Source of the DNA: SIG607 sp045537575
Lineage (GTDB): Bacteria; Bacillota; Clostridia; Oscillospirales; Acutalibacteraceae
DNA length: 57,703 nucleotides
NCBI GenBank assembly: GCA_045537575.1
Contig: JAZSPU010000005.1
Coordinates: 1 to 57,703 of the forward strand
Direction: 5' to 3'
Shown here: positions 16,005 to 24,155 of the stretch, in pieces
How the letters are laid out: every line of letters starts with the position of its first letter
How positions within the stretch are numbered: the stretch's first letter is position 1
Made by a program: the position numbers and the translations under genes
Notes under the pieces: model-generated
What the model saw: the letters and a program-made list of their open reading frames with translations, nothing else
Database searches by the model: none
What the model was told of the DNA's origin: nothing

Positions 16005-17417
16005 ATGCTAAGTTACAAGGTAAAAATCGGCTTGGTTGCTATGCGTAGAAACACTACAGACCGTCCGAGAGGCACGTTCCTTACATGGTACTCTGCCGAG
16101 CAAAGAGGAAAACGTTTTACCGAGTATATTGAAAAGAATTTTTCGAGTGAGAACGTTGAGTTCGTTGACAACAAGGGAATAGGAATAGCCGACCTTGTTT
16201 TTGATAACGAAAGCGCAGCGCAGGTAATCGAGCGCTTTAAAGCAGAAAAGGTTGACGCAGTTATGATCATTAACTGCAACTTCGGTAATGAAGAGGCTGC
16301 CGCTGATATAGCAAAGGAGCTAGGAGTTCCCACACTTTTATGGGCGCCCCTTGATGATGAATATTACGTTGACGGTATGCGTCCTACCGATTCCCAGTGC
16401 GGACTTTTCGGGGTATCCCGTCAGTTCCAGCGTTATCACATTCCTTTCTCTCATCTTCCTTGTTGCAGGGTAGAGAGCGATGAATTTAAAGAGGGCTTTG
16501 ACAGCTTTGTAAGAGTTGCCTGTATGGTGAAAAACTTCAAGGGCCTTCGCATCGGTCAGATAGGCTCCCGTCCTTCTCCCTTCTTCTCGGTTATCTGGAA
16601 TGAAGGCGAACTTATGGAAAAGTTCGGCGTAAGAGTAATTGCTCTTAACTTTGCTATAATTGAGCAGAGAATGGCTACAGCCGATGAACTTTATGCCGAT
16701 GAAATCAAAGAGTATGAAAATTACTTCCTCAAGGGCTTTACTCTTGATGATTTAACTCCTAATTACATACATAATATGGCAAAACTTGCCGCTGTATATA
16801 AGCATCTTTACGAGGAATTTGACCTTGACGTAATTTCTGCTGAGTGCTGGACTGCAACTCCCGTTATGTTTGACGGACTTGCTCCTTGCGCTGTTTACGG
16901 ATTGCTTAATGATTTAGGATATATGGTTTCCTGCGAAAGCGATATGCATTGCGCTCTTACCATGGTGCTTTTAAAATCCGCTGCACTTGGCAAAGGTAAA
17001 CCCTTATTTGGCGAATTTACCGTAAGACATCCCGAAAATAAAAATGCCGAGCTTTTATGGCATTGCGGACCCTTCCCGCTTAGTGAAAAGGCTGAAAGCG
17101 GTATTGACAGCAATGCGCGTCTTGTTAATCAGCGCGAATGGTTCAGAGGAAAGGACGGCACCTATACCGTAGCCCGTATGGATCAGGAAAGCGGAAACTA
17201 TATGATTCTTCCTTTACTTTGCAAGACCACCGAAGGACCCCAGACTCACGGTACTTATATTTGGGGCGAATTTAATGACCTTCAGGCTGTTGAAGACCGT
17301 CTTCTCGACGGACCTTACATTCACCACTTTGTTGAGATTATGGGTGACTACAGAAAAGAAATCAATGAATTCTGTAAATACTTCCCTAATCTGAGCGTAG
17401 ATAAATCTGTTAATTAA
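16005..17417 (+). CDS. L-fucose/L-arabinose isomerase-family protein
   Basis: A 470-residue protein of the FucI/AraA fold. The ATG at 16005 with AAAGGGGAA upstream is preferred over an upstream in-frame ATG that lacks a ribosome site. Family metal and active-site positions appear as SAECWTATP (residues about 285-293), CESDMHCALT near 312-321, and ELLWHCGPFP near 355-364. The family interconverts aldoses and ketoses, but this branch is distant from true FucI and AraA and its substrate is unknown. It is the first gene of the operon and precedes the FAD dehydrogenase by 19 bases. Confidence 0.8.
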   Translation: MLSYKVKIGLVAMRRNTTDRPRGTFLTWYSAEQRGKRFTEYIEKNFSSENVEFVDNKGIGIADLVFDNESAAQVIERFKAEKVDAVMIINCNFGNEEAAADIAKELGVPTLLWAPLDDEYYVDGMRPTDSQCGLFGVSRQFQRYHIPFSHLPCCRVESDEFKEGFDSFVRVACMVKNFKGLRIGQIGSRPSPFFSVIWNEGELMEKFGVRVIALNFAIIEQRMATADELYADEIKEYENYFLKGFTLDDLTPNYIHNMAKLAAVYKHLYEEFDLDVISAECWTATPVMFDGLAPCAVYGLLNDLGYMVSCESDMHCALTMVLLKSAALGKGKPLFGEFTVRHPENKNAELLWHCGPFPLSEKAESGIDSNARLVNQREWFRGKDGTYTVARMDQESGNYMILPLLCKTTEGPQTHGTYIWGEFNDLQAVEDRLLDGPYIHHFVEIMGDYRKEINEFCKYFPNLSVDKSVN

Positions 17418-17436
17418 TAAAAAAGGAGATATAATT

Positions 17437-18873
17437 ATGCAATACCAGATGAATGAATTTTTGTTTGCAATGATTCTCACCGAGCTTGAGGATGCTGTAG
17501 GCAAAGAAAACTGCTCCACAAGAGCAATTGATAAGGTAACACACAGTGTTGACTATTACTGGCTTTCACGTATGTGGGCTGACAGAGGCTGTCGTATGCC
17601 CGAGGCTGACATCGTTGTTTGCCCCGAAAATGCGACGGAAGTTTCCAAGGTTTTAAAAATCGCTAACTACTATAAGCTCCCCGTAACTACTTGGGGTGCA
17701 GGCGGCGGTACTCAGGGCGGCGCTATTCCCGTTTGCGGTGGTATTATCCTTGATACCAAGAGAATGAACAAGATTTATGAAGTTAATACCGAAGGTATGT
17801 ATATCGAATGCGGCACAGGCGCTATCTATAAGCACATTGAATGGGCTGCAAACGAAGTTGGTAAGGCTACAATGCACTATCCTTCTTCTCTTACCTGTTC
17901 TACAGTAGGCGGCTTCCTCGCTCACAGAGGTATCGGTGTTGTTTCTACCAAATACGGTAAAATCGACGATATGGTACTTAAGATGGAGGTTGTTCTTCCT
18001 AACGGTGATATTATTGAAACCTGTTCTGCTCCTAAACACGCAGCAGGTCCCGACCTTAACCAGATTTTCATTGGTTCCGAAGGAACTCTCGGTATTATTA
18101 CTAAGGCTCAGATTCGTATTTTCGACCAGCCTGAAGAGAGACGTTTCAGAGGCTTCTTATTCCAGGATATGACAGGCGCTTTCAAGGCTTCCCGCGAACT
18201 TCTTCAGAAATTCAAGCCCTCGGTTATGCGTCTTTATGACGAGGCTGAAACCGCTTCTCTTATTAAGAAAATCGTTGGTGTTGAGCGCAAGAGCGCATTT
18301 ATGAACATTGCTTACGAAGGCGTTAAGGAAATGGTTGAGGTTGAAGAAAAGATTCTTCTTGAAACCTTTGCTAAGTACGGCGCAGAAGACCTTGGCAGTG
18401 AATACGGTGAAAAATGGTGGAAGGAAAAGATTACATTCTTCTATCCCGGTCATATGATGGACATTCCTCAGATGTTCGGTACTATGGATACCATTGCTCC
18501 TTACGGCAAAATCGAGGAAATTTATTGGGCTATGAAGGCTGCAATCGAAAAAGAATTCCCGCAGGCTAAATTTATTGCTCACTTCTCTCACTGGTATGAG
18601 TGGGGCGCAATGGTTTATGACCGTTTCATTATCGAAGGCAAAGACGTTCCTCAGGATCCCGTTGAGGCTCTTAGACTCCATCAGAGAGTATGGACTACCG
18701 GTGTTCGTACCGCAATCGCTCACGGCGGTGTAGTTAATGACCACCACGGCGTTGGTATCAAGCTCGGACGTCTTATGAAGGAACAGTATGGCCCCGCTAT
18801 GCAGGTATTTGAAGGCATTAAGAAACAGTTAGACCCCAACGGAATTATGAATCCGTTCAAGCTTGGTCTTTAA
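17437..18873 (+). CDS. FAD-binding dehydrogenase, GlcD / alkylglycerone-phosphate synthase-like
   Basis: A 478-residue flavoprotein. Residues about 40-215 are the PCMH-type FAD domain (PEADIVVCPENATEVSKVL, TTWGAGGGTQGG, GSEGTLGIITKAQI), and the rest is the substrate-binding FAD-oxidase C-terminal domain. The C-terminal motif is VVNDHHGVGIKL, closer to the HHHGVG of alkylglycerone-phosphate synthases than to the EHGIG of glycolate/lactate oxidases. It probably oxidises a hydroxyl group of a sugar-derived substrate. The next gene encodes an FeS protein and the last operon gene an Etf fusion, the set of partners used by Etf-linked lactate dehydrogenases. Confidence 0.85.
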   Translation: MQYQMNEFLFAMILTELEDAVGKENCSTRAIDKVTHSVDYYWLSRMWADRGCRMPEADIVVCPENATEVSKVLKIANYYKLPVTTWGAGGGTQGGAIPVCGGIILDTKRMNKIYEVNTEGMYIECGTGAIYKHIEWAANEVGKATMHYPSSLTCSTVGGFLAHRGIGVVSTKYGKIDDMVLKMEVVLPNGDIIETCSAPKHAAGPDLNQIFIGSEGTLGIITKAQIRIFDQPEERRFRGFLFQDMTGAFKASRELLQKFKPSVMRLYDEAETASLIKKIVGVERKSAFMNIAYEGVKEMVEVEEKILLETFAKYGAEDLGSEYGEKWWKEKITFFYPGHMMDIPQMFGTMDTIAPYGKIEEIYWAMKAAIEKEFPQAKFIAHFSHWYEWGAMVYDRFIIEGKDVPQDPVEALRLHQRVWTTGVRTAIAHGGVVNDHHGVGIKLGRLMKEQYGPAMQVFEGIKKQLDPNGIMNPFKLGL

Positions 18874-18895
18874 TCACGATAGGAGGTAATTAGTT

Positions 18896-19978
18896 ATGAT
18901 TATGTCAGAAAAAGGAAAACAGCACGTTGATTCCTGCCGTTTTTGTTGGATGTGTCACCACATTTGTCCTATCGGTAACGCTACCGGTCAGGAAAGAAAC
19001 ACCGCAAGAGCAAGAGCTCTCGGTATCTCCCTTGTAAACCGTGAAGCTATTGACCTTAGCGAAATTATGGACAACATTTTTGAATGCGGTTGCTGCGGCG
19101 CTTGTGTTAAAGAATGTGTAACAGGTTGGGATCCTGTTATGTTTACTAAAGAAACCCGTCTCCATGCTGCTATGGAGGATAAACTCCCCGAATACATAAA
19201 CGTATTGGTTGATAACTGTCTTGAAAAGGGTAACGCTTACGGCATTACCGAAATTGATGCAGAACTCAAAAAGGCTATTGCTAACCATTCTGCTAAGACC
19301 GATATTCTTCTTTTCCTCGGCGCTGACGCTATCTACAAAGCACCCGATTGCGCTGTAAAGGCTATCAAGGTTCTTGAAAAAGCAGGCGTTGACTTCACCG
19401 TACTTGAAAACGAAGCAAACAGCGGCGCTCAGCTTGAATATCTTATCAGCGCTGCTAACGAAACCAAGGAAGTTATGAATAACTGCGCGAAGGCTCTTAA
19501 CGGCTTCAAGACCGTTGTTGCATACGATCCTCAGGATGCTAAGGTATTAAAGCGCGAATATAAGGAATGGGATATCGCTCTTACTGCTGAAGTTAAGACC
19601 TTTACTTCCTTTGTTGCCGCACTTATTAAAGATGGAGCATTAGTAGCTTCAAACAGCGGTAAAAAGGTTGTTTATCAGGATCCCTTCCAGCTTTCCCGTG
19701 ACCTTCTCGAAACAGAAGAAGCAAGAGAAATTATTAATGCTTACGCTGTTTGCGAAGAAATGCTCTGCAACAGAAAAGACACTATGTGGGCAGGTAACAT
19801 TCTTATGCGTGAGTGGATGCCTGACGTTATGGATAAGGTTGCTCTTGCTCGTATCTTCAACGCAAAATGCGTAAATGCAGATACAATTGTTACAGCTTCT
19901 GTCAGCGAATACGTATCTTTAAAATCCGTAGAAAGCGACGTAGAAATCCTTTCTATCGAAGATCTTATTTTAGGCTAA
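18896..19978 (+). CDS. Two-cluster iron-sulfur protein, GlcF/HdrD-like with degenerate CCG domains
   Basis: A 360-residue protein. Two canonical [4Fe-4S] ligand sets are present: C14, C17, C20, C24 (CRFCWMCHHICP) and C64, C67, C70, C74 (CGCCGACVKEC). The rest follows the layout of GlcF/HdrB-type cysteine-rich domains, but the cysteines are gone: the region around residues 172-178 reads ENEANSGA where CCG is normal, and VYQDPFQLSRD near 259-269 replaces the usual DPCHLGR. It therefore likely acts as an electron wire between the FAD dehydrogenase and the Etf fusion, without a CCG-domain cluster. AGGAGG precedes the ATG. Confidence 0.82.
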   Translation: MIMSEKGKQHVDSCRFCWMCHHICPIGNATGQERNTARARALGISLVNREAIDLSEIMDNIFECGCCGACVKECVTGWDPVMFTKETRLHAAMEDKLPEYINVLVDNCLEKGNAYGITEIDAELKKAIANHSAKTDILLFLGADAIYKAPDCAVKAIKVLEKAGVDFTVLENEANSGAQLEYLISAANETKEVMNNCAKALNGFKTVVAYDPQDAKVLKREYKEWDIALTAEVKTFTSFVAALIKDGALVASNSGKKVVYQDPFQLSRDLLETEEAREIINAYAVCEEMLCNRKDTMWAGNILMREWMPDVMDKVALARIFNAKCVNADTIVTASVSEYVSLKSVESDVEILSIEDLILG

Positions 19979-19994
19979 ATGAATTTTGGAGTAT

Positions 19995-20028
19995 AATCCG
20001 CAATTAAATGCGGATTTGCTCCGTTTTT
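19995..20028 (+). terminator. Intra-operon hairpin with T-run (attenuator-like)
   Basis: AATCCGCA (19995-20002) pairs with TGCGGATT (20009-20016) around ATTAAA, followed 8 bases later by TTTTT. It lies between the FeS-protein and aldolase genes. It may partly terminate, or protect the upstream mRNA. Confidence 0.45.
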
Positions 20029-20040
20029 AAGGTGATAAAA

Positions 20041-20880
20041 ATGTTAGTTAATTTTAAAACTATAATTGATATGGCAGAGAAGGGAAACTTCTGTATCCCT
20101 GCTTTTAATACCTATAATATTGAAACCGTTATGGGCGTTATTGCCGCTGCCGAAGAATTAAAGGCTCCCGTTATTATTCAGGTTTATCCCCGTCTTCTTA
20201 TGGAAGAGGTTGGTTACTACCTTGCTCCCGTTATCCGCGCTGCTGCCGAAAAAGCAAGTGTTCCCGTATGCTTCCACCTTGACCACGGCCCTCATGAACT
20301 TGCAGTTCAGAGAGCTCTTCGTTGGGGCGCAAGCGGTATTATGTATGACGGAAGCGTTCATCCCTTTGAGGAAAATGTAGAAAATACAAAGCATATAGTT
20401 GAAATTTGCGATACCGTTGACGTTCAGGTTGAAGGTGAACTCGGTCACGTAGGAAGCGTAAATGACGATGCTATGGAAGAATATACCGATCCCGCTGAAG
20501 CTGCTGAGTACGTTAAGAAAACAGGCGTAACCGCTCTTGCTGTTTTGGTTGGTAATGCTCACGGTCACTATAAAAAGACTCCTTGTCTTGATATTGAACG
20601 TATTAAGAATATTAGAGAAGCAACAGGCGGTATTCCCCTTGTTCTTCACGGCGGTTCCGGTATTCCTGACGATCAGGTTAAAGCCGCTATTAATGCAGGT
20701 ATCAGAAAGATGAACATTGGTACAGACGTGTGCTGTGCATTTGCCGACGGTACTCTTGCTTCCCTTAATGATCCTAAGAGAAGTCTTGCAGTTGACCTCT
20801 TTATGAAACCCGCTATTGAGTCTGTTAAGGCTTTGGCTCTTGACAAGATTAAACTTGTTGGTGCAGACGGAAAGGCGTAA
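20041..20880 (+). CDS. Class II ketose-bisphosphate aldolase family protein
   Basis: A 279-residue class II zinc aldolase of the FbaA/GatY/IolJ family. The ATG at 20041 has AAGGTGAT upstream and begins the normal MLVNFKTIIDMAEKG N-terminus. Zinc ligands appear as H80-type FHLDHGP (residues about 77-83), EGELGHVG near 134-141 and GNAHGHY near 174-180, and VLHGGSGIPD near 200-209 binds phosphate. It would cleave a phosphorylated ketose to DHAP (or glycerone phosphate) and an aldehyde. The neighbouring PfkB kinase and IolB-type gene resemble the IolB-IolC-IolJ end of inositol catabolism, but the substrate is inferred only. Confidence 0.88.
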   Translation: MLVNFKTIIDMAEKGNFCIPAFNTYNIETVMGVIAAAEELKAPVIIQVYPRLLMEEVGYYLAPVIRAAAEKASVPVCFHLDHGPHELAVQRALRWGASGIMYDGSVHPFEENVENTKHIVEICDTVDVQVEGELGHVGSVNDDAMEEYTDPAEAAEYVKKTGVTALAVLVGNAHGHYKKTPCLDIERIKNIREATGGIPLVLHGGSGIPDDQVKAAINAGIRKMNIGTDVCCAFADGTLASLNDPKRSLAVDLFMKPAIESVKALALDKIKLVGADGKA

Positions 20881-20883
20881 GAT

Positions 20884-21795
20884 ATGAGTAAAATCGTCGG
20901 AATCGGCGCTTGTGTAATGGATACCCTCATTACAGTGCCCAATTATCCTCAAGAAGATACCAAGCTTCGCGCCACCTCAAGTAAAATTGCAGGGGGCGGC
21001 CCTACTGCAACAGGCATTGTTGCCGCTTCTAAGCTTTCGGAAAGTGCTGCATATATCGGAGTACTTTCAACCGATAACGGCGGAAGATTTTTAAAGGATG
21101 ATTTTATCAAGTATGGCGTAAACGTAGATAATATCGACCTTATCGACGGTTACCGTTCCTTTACTTCTGTAATCTGGCTTGCTGAAGATTCTGCCAGCAG
21201 AACCTGTGTATTTGATAAAGGAAATCTTCCTCCATTAAAGCTTGATGATAAAAAATGCGAAGCTATAAAAAATGCTCAGGTGCTTATGATAGACGGCAAT
21301 GAAATGGATGCCGCTGAAGAAGGCTGTAAGGTAGCCCGTGAAAACGGCACTACAGTACTTTACGACTGCGGAGGTCTTTATCAGGGTGTTGAGCGTCTTT
21401 TAAAACTTACTGATGTTATGATTCCTTCTGAGGAATTCGCTCTAGGTCATACAAAAACCGAGGACGTAAAGGATGCAGCTACTAAGCTTTTTGAACTGTA
21501 TAATCCCAAGGTTGTTGTTATTACAAGAGGTAAGAAGGGCGGACTTCTTTATGACGGTAAAGAATTCTTCGAATATCCTGCATTCCTTGTAAAAGCTGTT
21601 GACTCCAACGGAAGCGGTGACGTTTTCCATGGCGCTTTTGCGGCTGCTCTTTGCAAGGGATACGACTATAAGAAGGCTTGTATCTTCTCCAGCGCAGTAT
21701 CTGCCATTAAATGCACAGGCTACGGCGCAAGAGAAAGTGTTCCTTCTTTTGATACCGTTAAATCTTTTTTAAAGGAGAAAAATTATGAACTTTAA
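20884..21795 (+). CDS. PfkB-family carbohydrate kinase
   Basis: A 303-residue ribokinase-fold kinase. Substrate-side motif SSKIAGGGPTATGIVAASKL (residues about 32-51) and the catalytic/anion-hole motif VDSNGSGDVFHGAF near 236-249 (Asp in SGD) are intact. The usual D-T-x-G-A-G-D is altered to D-S-N-G-S-G-D. It would phosphorylate a ketose, deoxy-keto acid or similar compound ahead of the aldolase three bases upstream. IolC, sulfofructose kinase and 6-phosphofructokinase-2 types are all possible by family. It overlaps the next gene by 11 bases. Confidence 0.88.
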   Translation: MSKIVGIGACVMDTLITVPNYPQEDTKLRATSSKIAGGGPTATGIVAASKLSESAAYIGVLSTDNGGRFLKDDFIKYGVNVDNIDLIDGYRSFTSVIWLAEDSASRTCVFDKGNLPPLKLDDKKCEAIKNAQVLMIDGNEMDAAEEGCKVARENGTTVLYDCGGLYQGVERLLKLTDVMIPSEEFALGHTKTEDVKDAATKLFELYNPKVVVITRGKKGGLLYDGKEFFEYPAFLVKAVDSNGSGDVFHGAFAAALCKGYDYKKACIFSSAVSAIKCTGYGARESVPSFDTVKSFLKEKNYEL

Positions 21796-22578
21796 AAAAT
21801 CCTATAAACCCGCTATCGGCTATACTCCCATTTGTAAAATAGGCGAGTGCAGTCTTAAAAAACTTGAATTTGGTATTATTGAGCTTGATGCAGGAATGTC
21901 TCTTAACTTTAATACCGAAGATAAAGAAACTGCTTTCATTATGCTACAGGGCCATTGTGACGTTTCCTTTGGTGATACCAAATGGGAAAACATTGGTAAC
22001 AGAATGACTGTTTTTGAAAACAGAAAGGCAGAAAGCTTTTATATGCCTATAAATCAGGAGCTTACCATTACTGCAATTGACCATATAAAGATTGCTGTTT
22101 GCGCTACTCCTGTTAAGGAAAAAACCGAGCCTCAGGTACTTAGAGAAGACCACGTTGTATTAAAGCTTCTCGGCGAAGTTCCCTTCCAGAGAGAAACAAG
22201 CTTTATAATTGACGGCAATTCTAACGCTAAGGTGCTTACCATTGGTGAAGCATACGTAACCGAAGGTAACTGGGCAGGTTTCCCCCTCATAAACACGATG
22301 AAGACAATATGCCTGTAGAGTGTATTGCAGAAGAAATTTATTATTTCCTCTTTGATCCCGAGCAGGGCTTTGGTGTGCAGTGTCTTTATACTGCTGACGG
22401 CGAAATCGACGAAGCTTACAGAGTAAAGAATGACGAGCTGGTTGAATTCCCCAAAGGCTACCACACCACAGTTGCAACCCCCGGCTATCAGACATATTTC
22501 TTATGGCTTATGGCAGGCGATTATCAGGGCTTTAACAGAAGCAACGACCCTGAACACGATTGGATAGCAAACAGATAA
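21785..22578 (+). pseudogene. iolB: 5-deoxy-glucuronate isomerase (IolB) family, frameshifted
   Basis: The two frames together give a complete bicupin of about 264 residues. The N-terminal part (21785-22318) runs to EGNWAGFP, then reads out of frame into a stop; the +1 frame from about 22283 continues with HKHDEDNMPVECIAEEIYY, EQGFGVQ, GYHTTVATPGYQTYFLWLMAG and DPEHDWI, all IolB signatures. One C missing from the C-run at 22282-22286 explains the break. HKHD holds the metal-binding histidines, so the truncated product would be inactive. IolB converts 5-deoxyglucuronate to 5-dehydro-2-deoxygluconate. The break may be a homopolymer sequencing error. Confidence 0.85.
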
Positions 22579-22590
22579 TAAAACATAGCC

Positions 22591-22616
22591 AAAGCCGTAC
22601 TTAGAGTACGGCTTTT
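22591..22616 (+). terminator. Intra-operon hairpin before the epimerase gene
   Basis: AAAGCCGTACT (22591-22601) pairs perfectly with AGTACGGCTTT (22605-22615) around TAG, with only four Ts afterwards. Its position 21 bases before the next start codon suggests attenuation or an mRNA-processing boundary, as no separate promoter is evident. Confidence 0.6.
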
Positions 22617-22636
22617 CGGCATCGTGAGGTATAATT

Positions 22637-23494
22637 ATGATTACTCTAAAAAATGAAGTATTGACCGTTTTAATAGACGAAATGGGCGCTCAGATAAGAA
22701 GCGTAAAGAAAAATGATATAGAATATATGTGGCAGGCTGACCCTCAGATTTGGAAGGCTACTGCGCCCCTTATGTTCCCCATTTGCGGCGGACTTAAGGA
22801 TGATAAATTTATTTATGAAGGAAAAGAGTACATTCTTCCTAAACACGGTTTTGGCAGAAATATGCTTTTCACCGTTGAAAAGGCTGACGATACAAATGCT
22901 GTTTTCTGCTTAAAGGCTAATGAGGAAAGCAGAAAAATGTATCCCTTTGAGTTTGAACTCCGCCTTATCTATAATATTGAAAACGATGCCCTTACCCTTA
23001 AGTATGAGGTTAAGAATGCTGGGGAGAATACTATGTATTTTGCCATTGGTTCTCACGAAGCCTACTACACCCCCGAGGGTATTGAGGATTACGATATTGT
23101 GTTCCCTGAAAAAGAAACCTTAAACAGCGTGATGGTTGACGGCACACTTTTGCAGGATCACACATTGCCTATTATCAAAAATACTAACGTTCTTCCTCTT
23201 TACGATAAGTATTTCCTTGTGGATTGCCTTGTGTTTAAGGAAGTAAAATCCAAGAGCCTTCTTCTTCGTAACCGCAGAAAAGGAAAATGCATTAAGGTTG
23301 ATTTCCCCGATGCTCCTTATCTTGTTTTATGGCATCCCCACGGCGCACCCTTTATATGCGTTGAGCCATGGAGCGGTATTCCCGATGATTTCCACAGCGA
23401 TTATAATCTTGCTCACAAGGAAGGTATTACTGCTTTAGCTAAGGGCGAAATTTATACAGCAACCCACACCATTACTTACATAGGTGAAGAATAA
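22637..23494 (+). CDS. Aldose 1-epimerase family protein (LacX/galactose mutarotase-like)
   Basis: A 285-residue beta-sandwich protein of the mutarotase superfamily: LIDEMGAQIRSVKKND at the N-terminus, PICGGLKDD and LPKHGFGRN (residues about 50-75) with the active-site histidine, YFAIGSHEAYYTP near 132-144 and VLWHPHGAPFICVEPWSG near 233-250. These enzymes interconvert alpha and beta anomers of sugars and often accompany sugar operons to feed isomerases or kinases. The substrate is unknown. Its stop overlaps the next start by one base (TAATG). Confidence 0.87.
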   Translation: MITLKNEVLTVLIDEMGAQIRSVKKNDIEYMWQADPQIWKATAPLMFPICGGLKDDKFIYEGKEYILPKHGFGRNMLFTVEKADDTNAVFCLKANEESRKMYPFEFELRLIYNIENDALTLKYEVKNAGENTMYFAIGSHEAYYTPEGIEDYDIVFPEKETLNSVMVDGTLLQDHTLPIIKNTNVLPLYDKYFLVDCLVFKEVKSKSLLLRNRRKGKCIKVDFPDAPYLVLWHPHGAPFICVEPWSGIPDDFHSDYNLAHKEGITALAKGEIYTATHTITYIGEE

Positions 23495-24153
23495 TGACTA
23501 TTGAAAAAATAAGAGGACTTAATCCTCATATAAAGATATATACTACCCGTGATAAAGAATTTTCAGAGTTTGGTGAGAAGCTTTCGGGATTTGATACCTC
23601 TGAAATTATAAAAGCGGCTCAGGAATATACTTTCCCCGAAGAAGGCAGTGTTTATGAAGCATCCAGCGATGCTTTTGAAAAACTTCAGATAGCAAAGGAA
23701 ATTACCGAAAAATGCTTTGGCGAATTAAAAGCGCAAATAGGCTATTGCTATGGTCATAGCAGTTTCCTTAATGCATTTGAATGGCACACAAGCAGTGAAG
23801 TGAATATTGCCGTTACAGACCTTATTTTAATTCTTGCTAAAAGAAGCGATATGAGGGACGGTAAAATTGATTCATCTTGCGCAAAGGTGTTCTTTGTGGA
23901 AAAAGGCGAAATTATAGAAGTATATGCCACTTCCTTACATTTTTGTCCGTGTCAGGTAACAAAAAGCGGATTCGGCTGCGTTGTGGCTTTGCCTGAAGGC
24001 ACTAACACTCCGCTGGATAAAGAACCTGCCGAAAATCCCCTTATGTTCCGCAAAAACAAATGGATAATTGCTCATACCGAAAACGCTCCCTTAATAGCAA
24101 GAGGTGTGGTTGCCGGTGTTAGCGGAGAAAACATCGAAATTATAGGTGAATAA
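23494..24153 (+). CDS. DUF4867 family protein
   Basis: A 219-residue soluble protein whose features match the DUF4867 family: LNPHIKIYTTRDKEFSEFG at the N-terminus, IGYCYGHSSFLNAFEWHTSSEVNIAVTDLILIL in the middle, and FFVEKGEIIEVYATSLHFCPCQVTKSGFGCVVALPEGTNTPLD later. The EWH..SE pattern with a late LHFCPC histidine suggests a cupin-like sugar isomerase or binding protein, but no function is established as far as I know. It is sandwiched with overlapping or three-base junctions between the epimerase and FGGY kinase genes, so a role in the same sugar pathway is likely. Confidence 0.78.
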   Translation: MTIEKIRGLNPHIKIYTTRDKEFSEFGEKLSGFDTSEIIKAAQEYTFPEEGSVYEASSDAFEKLQIAKEITEKCFGELKAQIGYCYGHSSFLNAFEWHTSSEVNIAVTDLILILAKRSDMRDGKIDSSCAKVFFVEKGEIIEVYATSLHFCPCQVTKSGFGCVVALPEGTNTPLDKEPAENPLMFRKNKWIIAHTENAPLIARGVVAGVSGENIEIIGE

Positions 24154-24155
24154 TA

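Noticed and set aside
18157..18747. A 196-codon minus-strand frame opposite the FAD dehydrogenase.
   Set aside because: No ribosome site or motif, and it mirrors codon structure of the conserved flavoprotein gene.
17437..19978. Considered calling the FAD/FeS pair a glycolate oxidase (GlcDF).
   Set aside because: The C-terminal HHGVG motif and the lost CCG cysteines differ from GlcD/GlcF, and the context is a sugar operon with Etf.
20158..20952. A 264-codon minus-strand frame opposite the aldolase gene.
   Set aside because: It is rich in Asn, Cys and Ser without any domain, and it opposes a clearly conserved class II aldolase.
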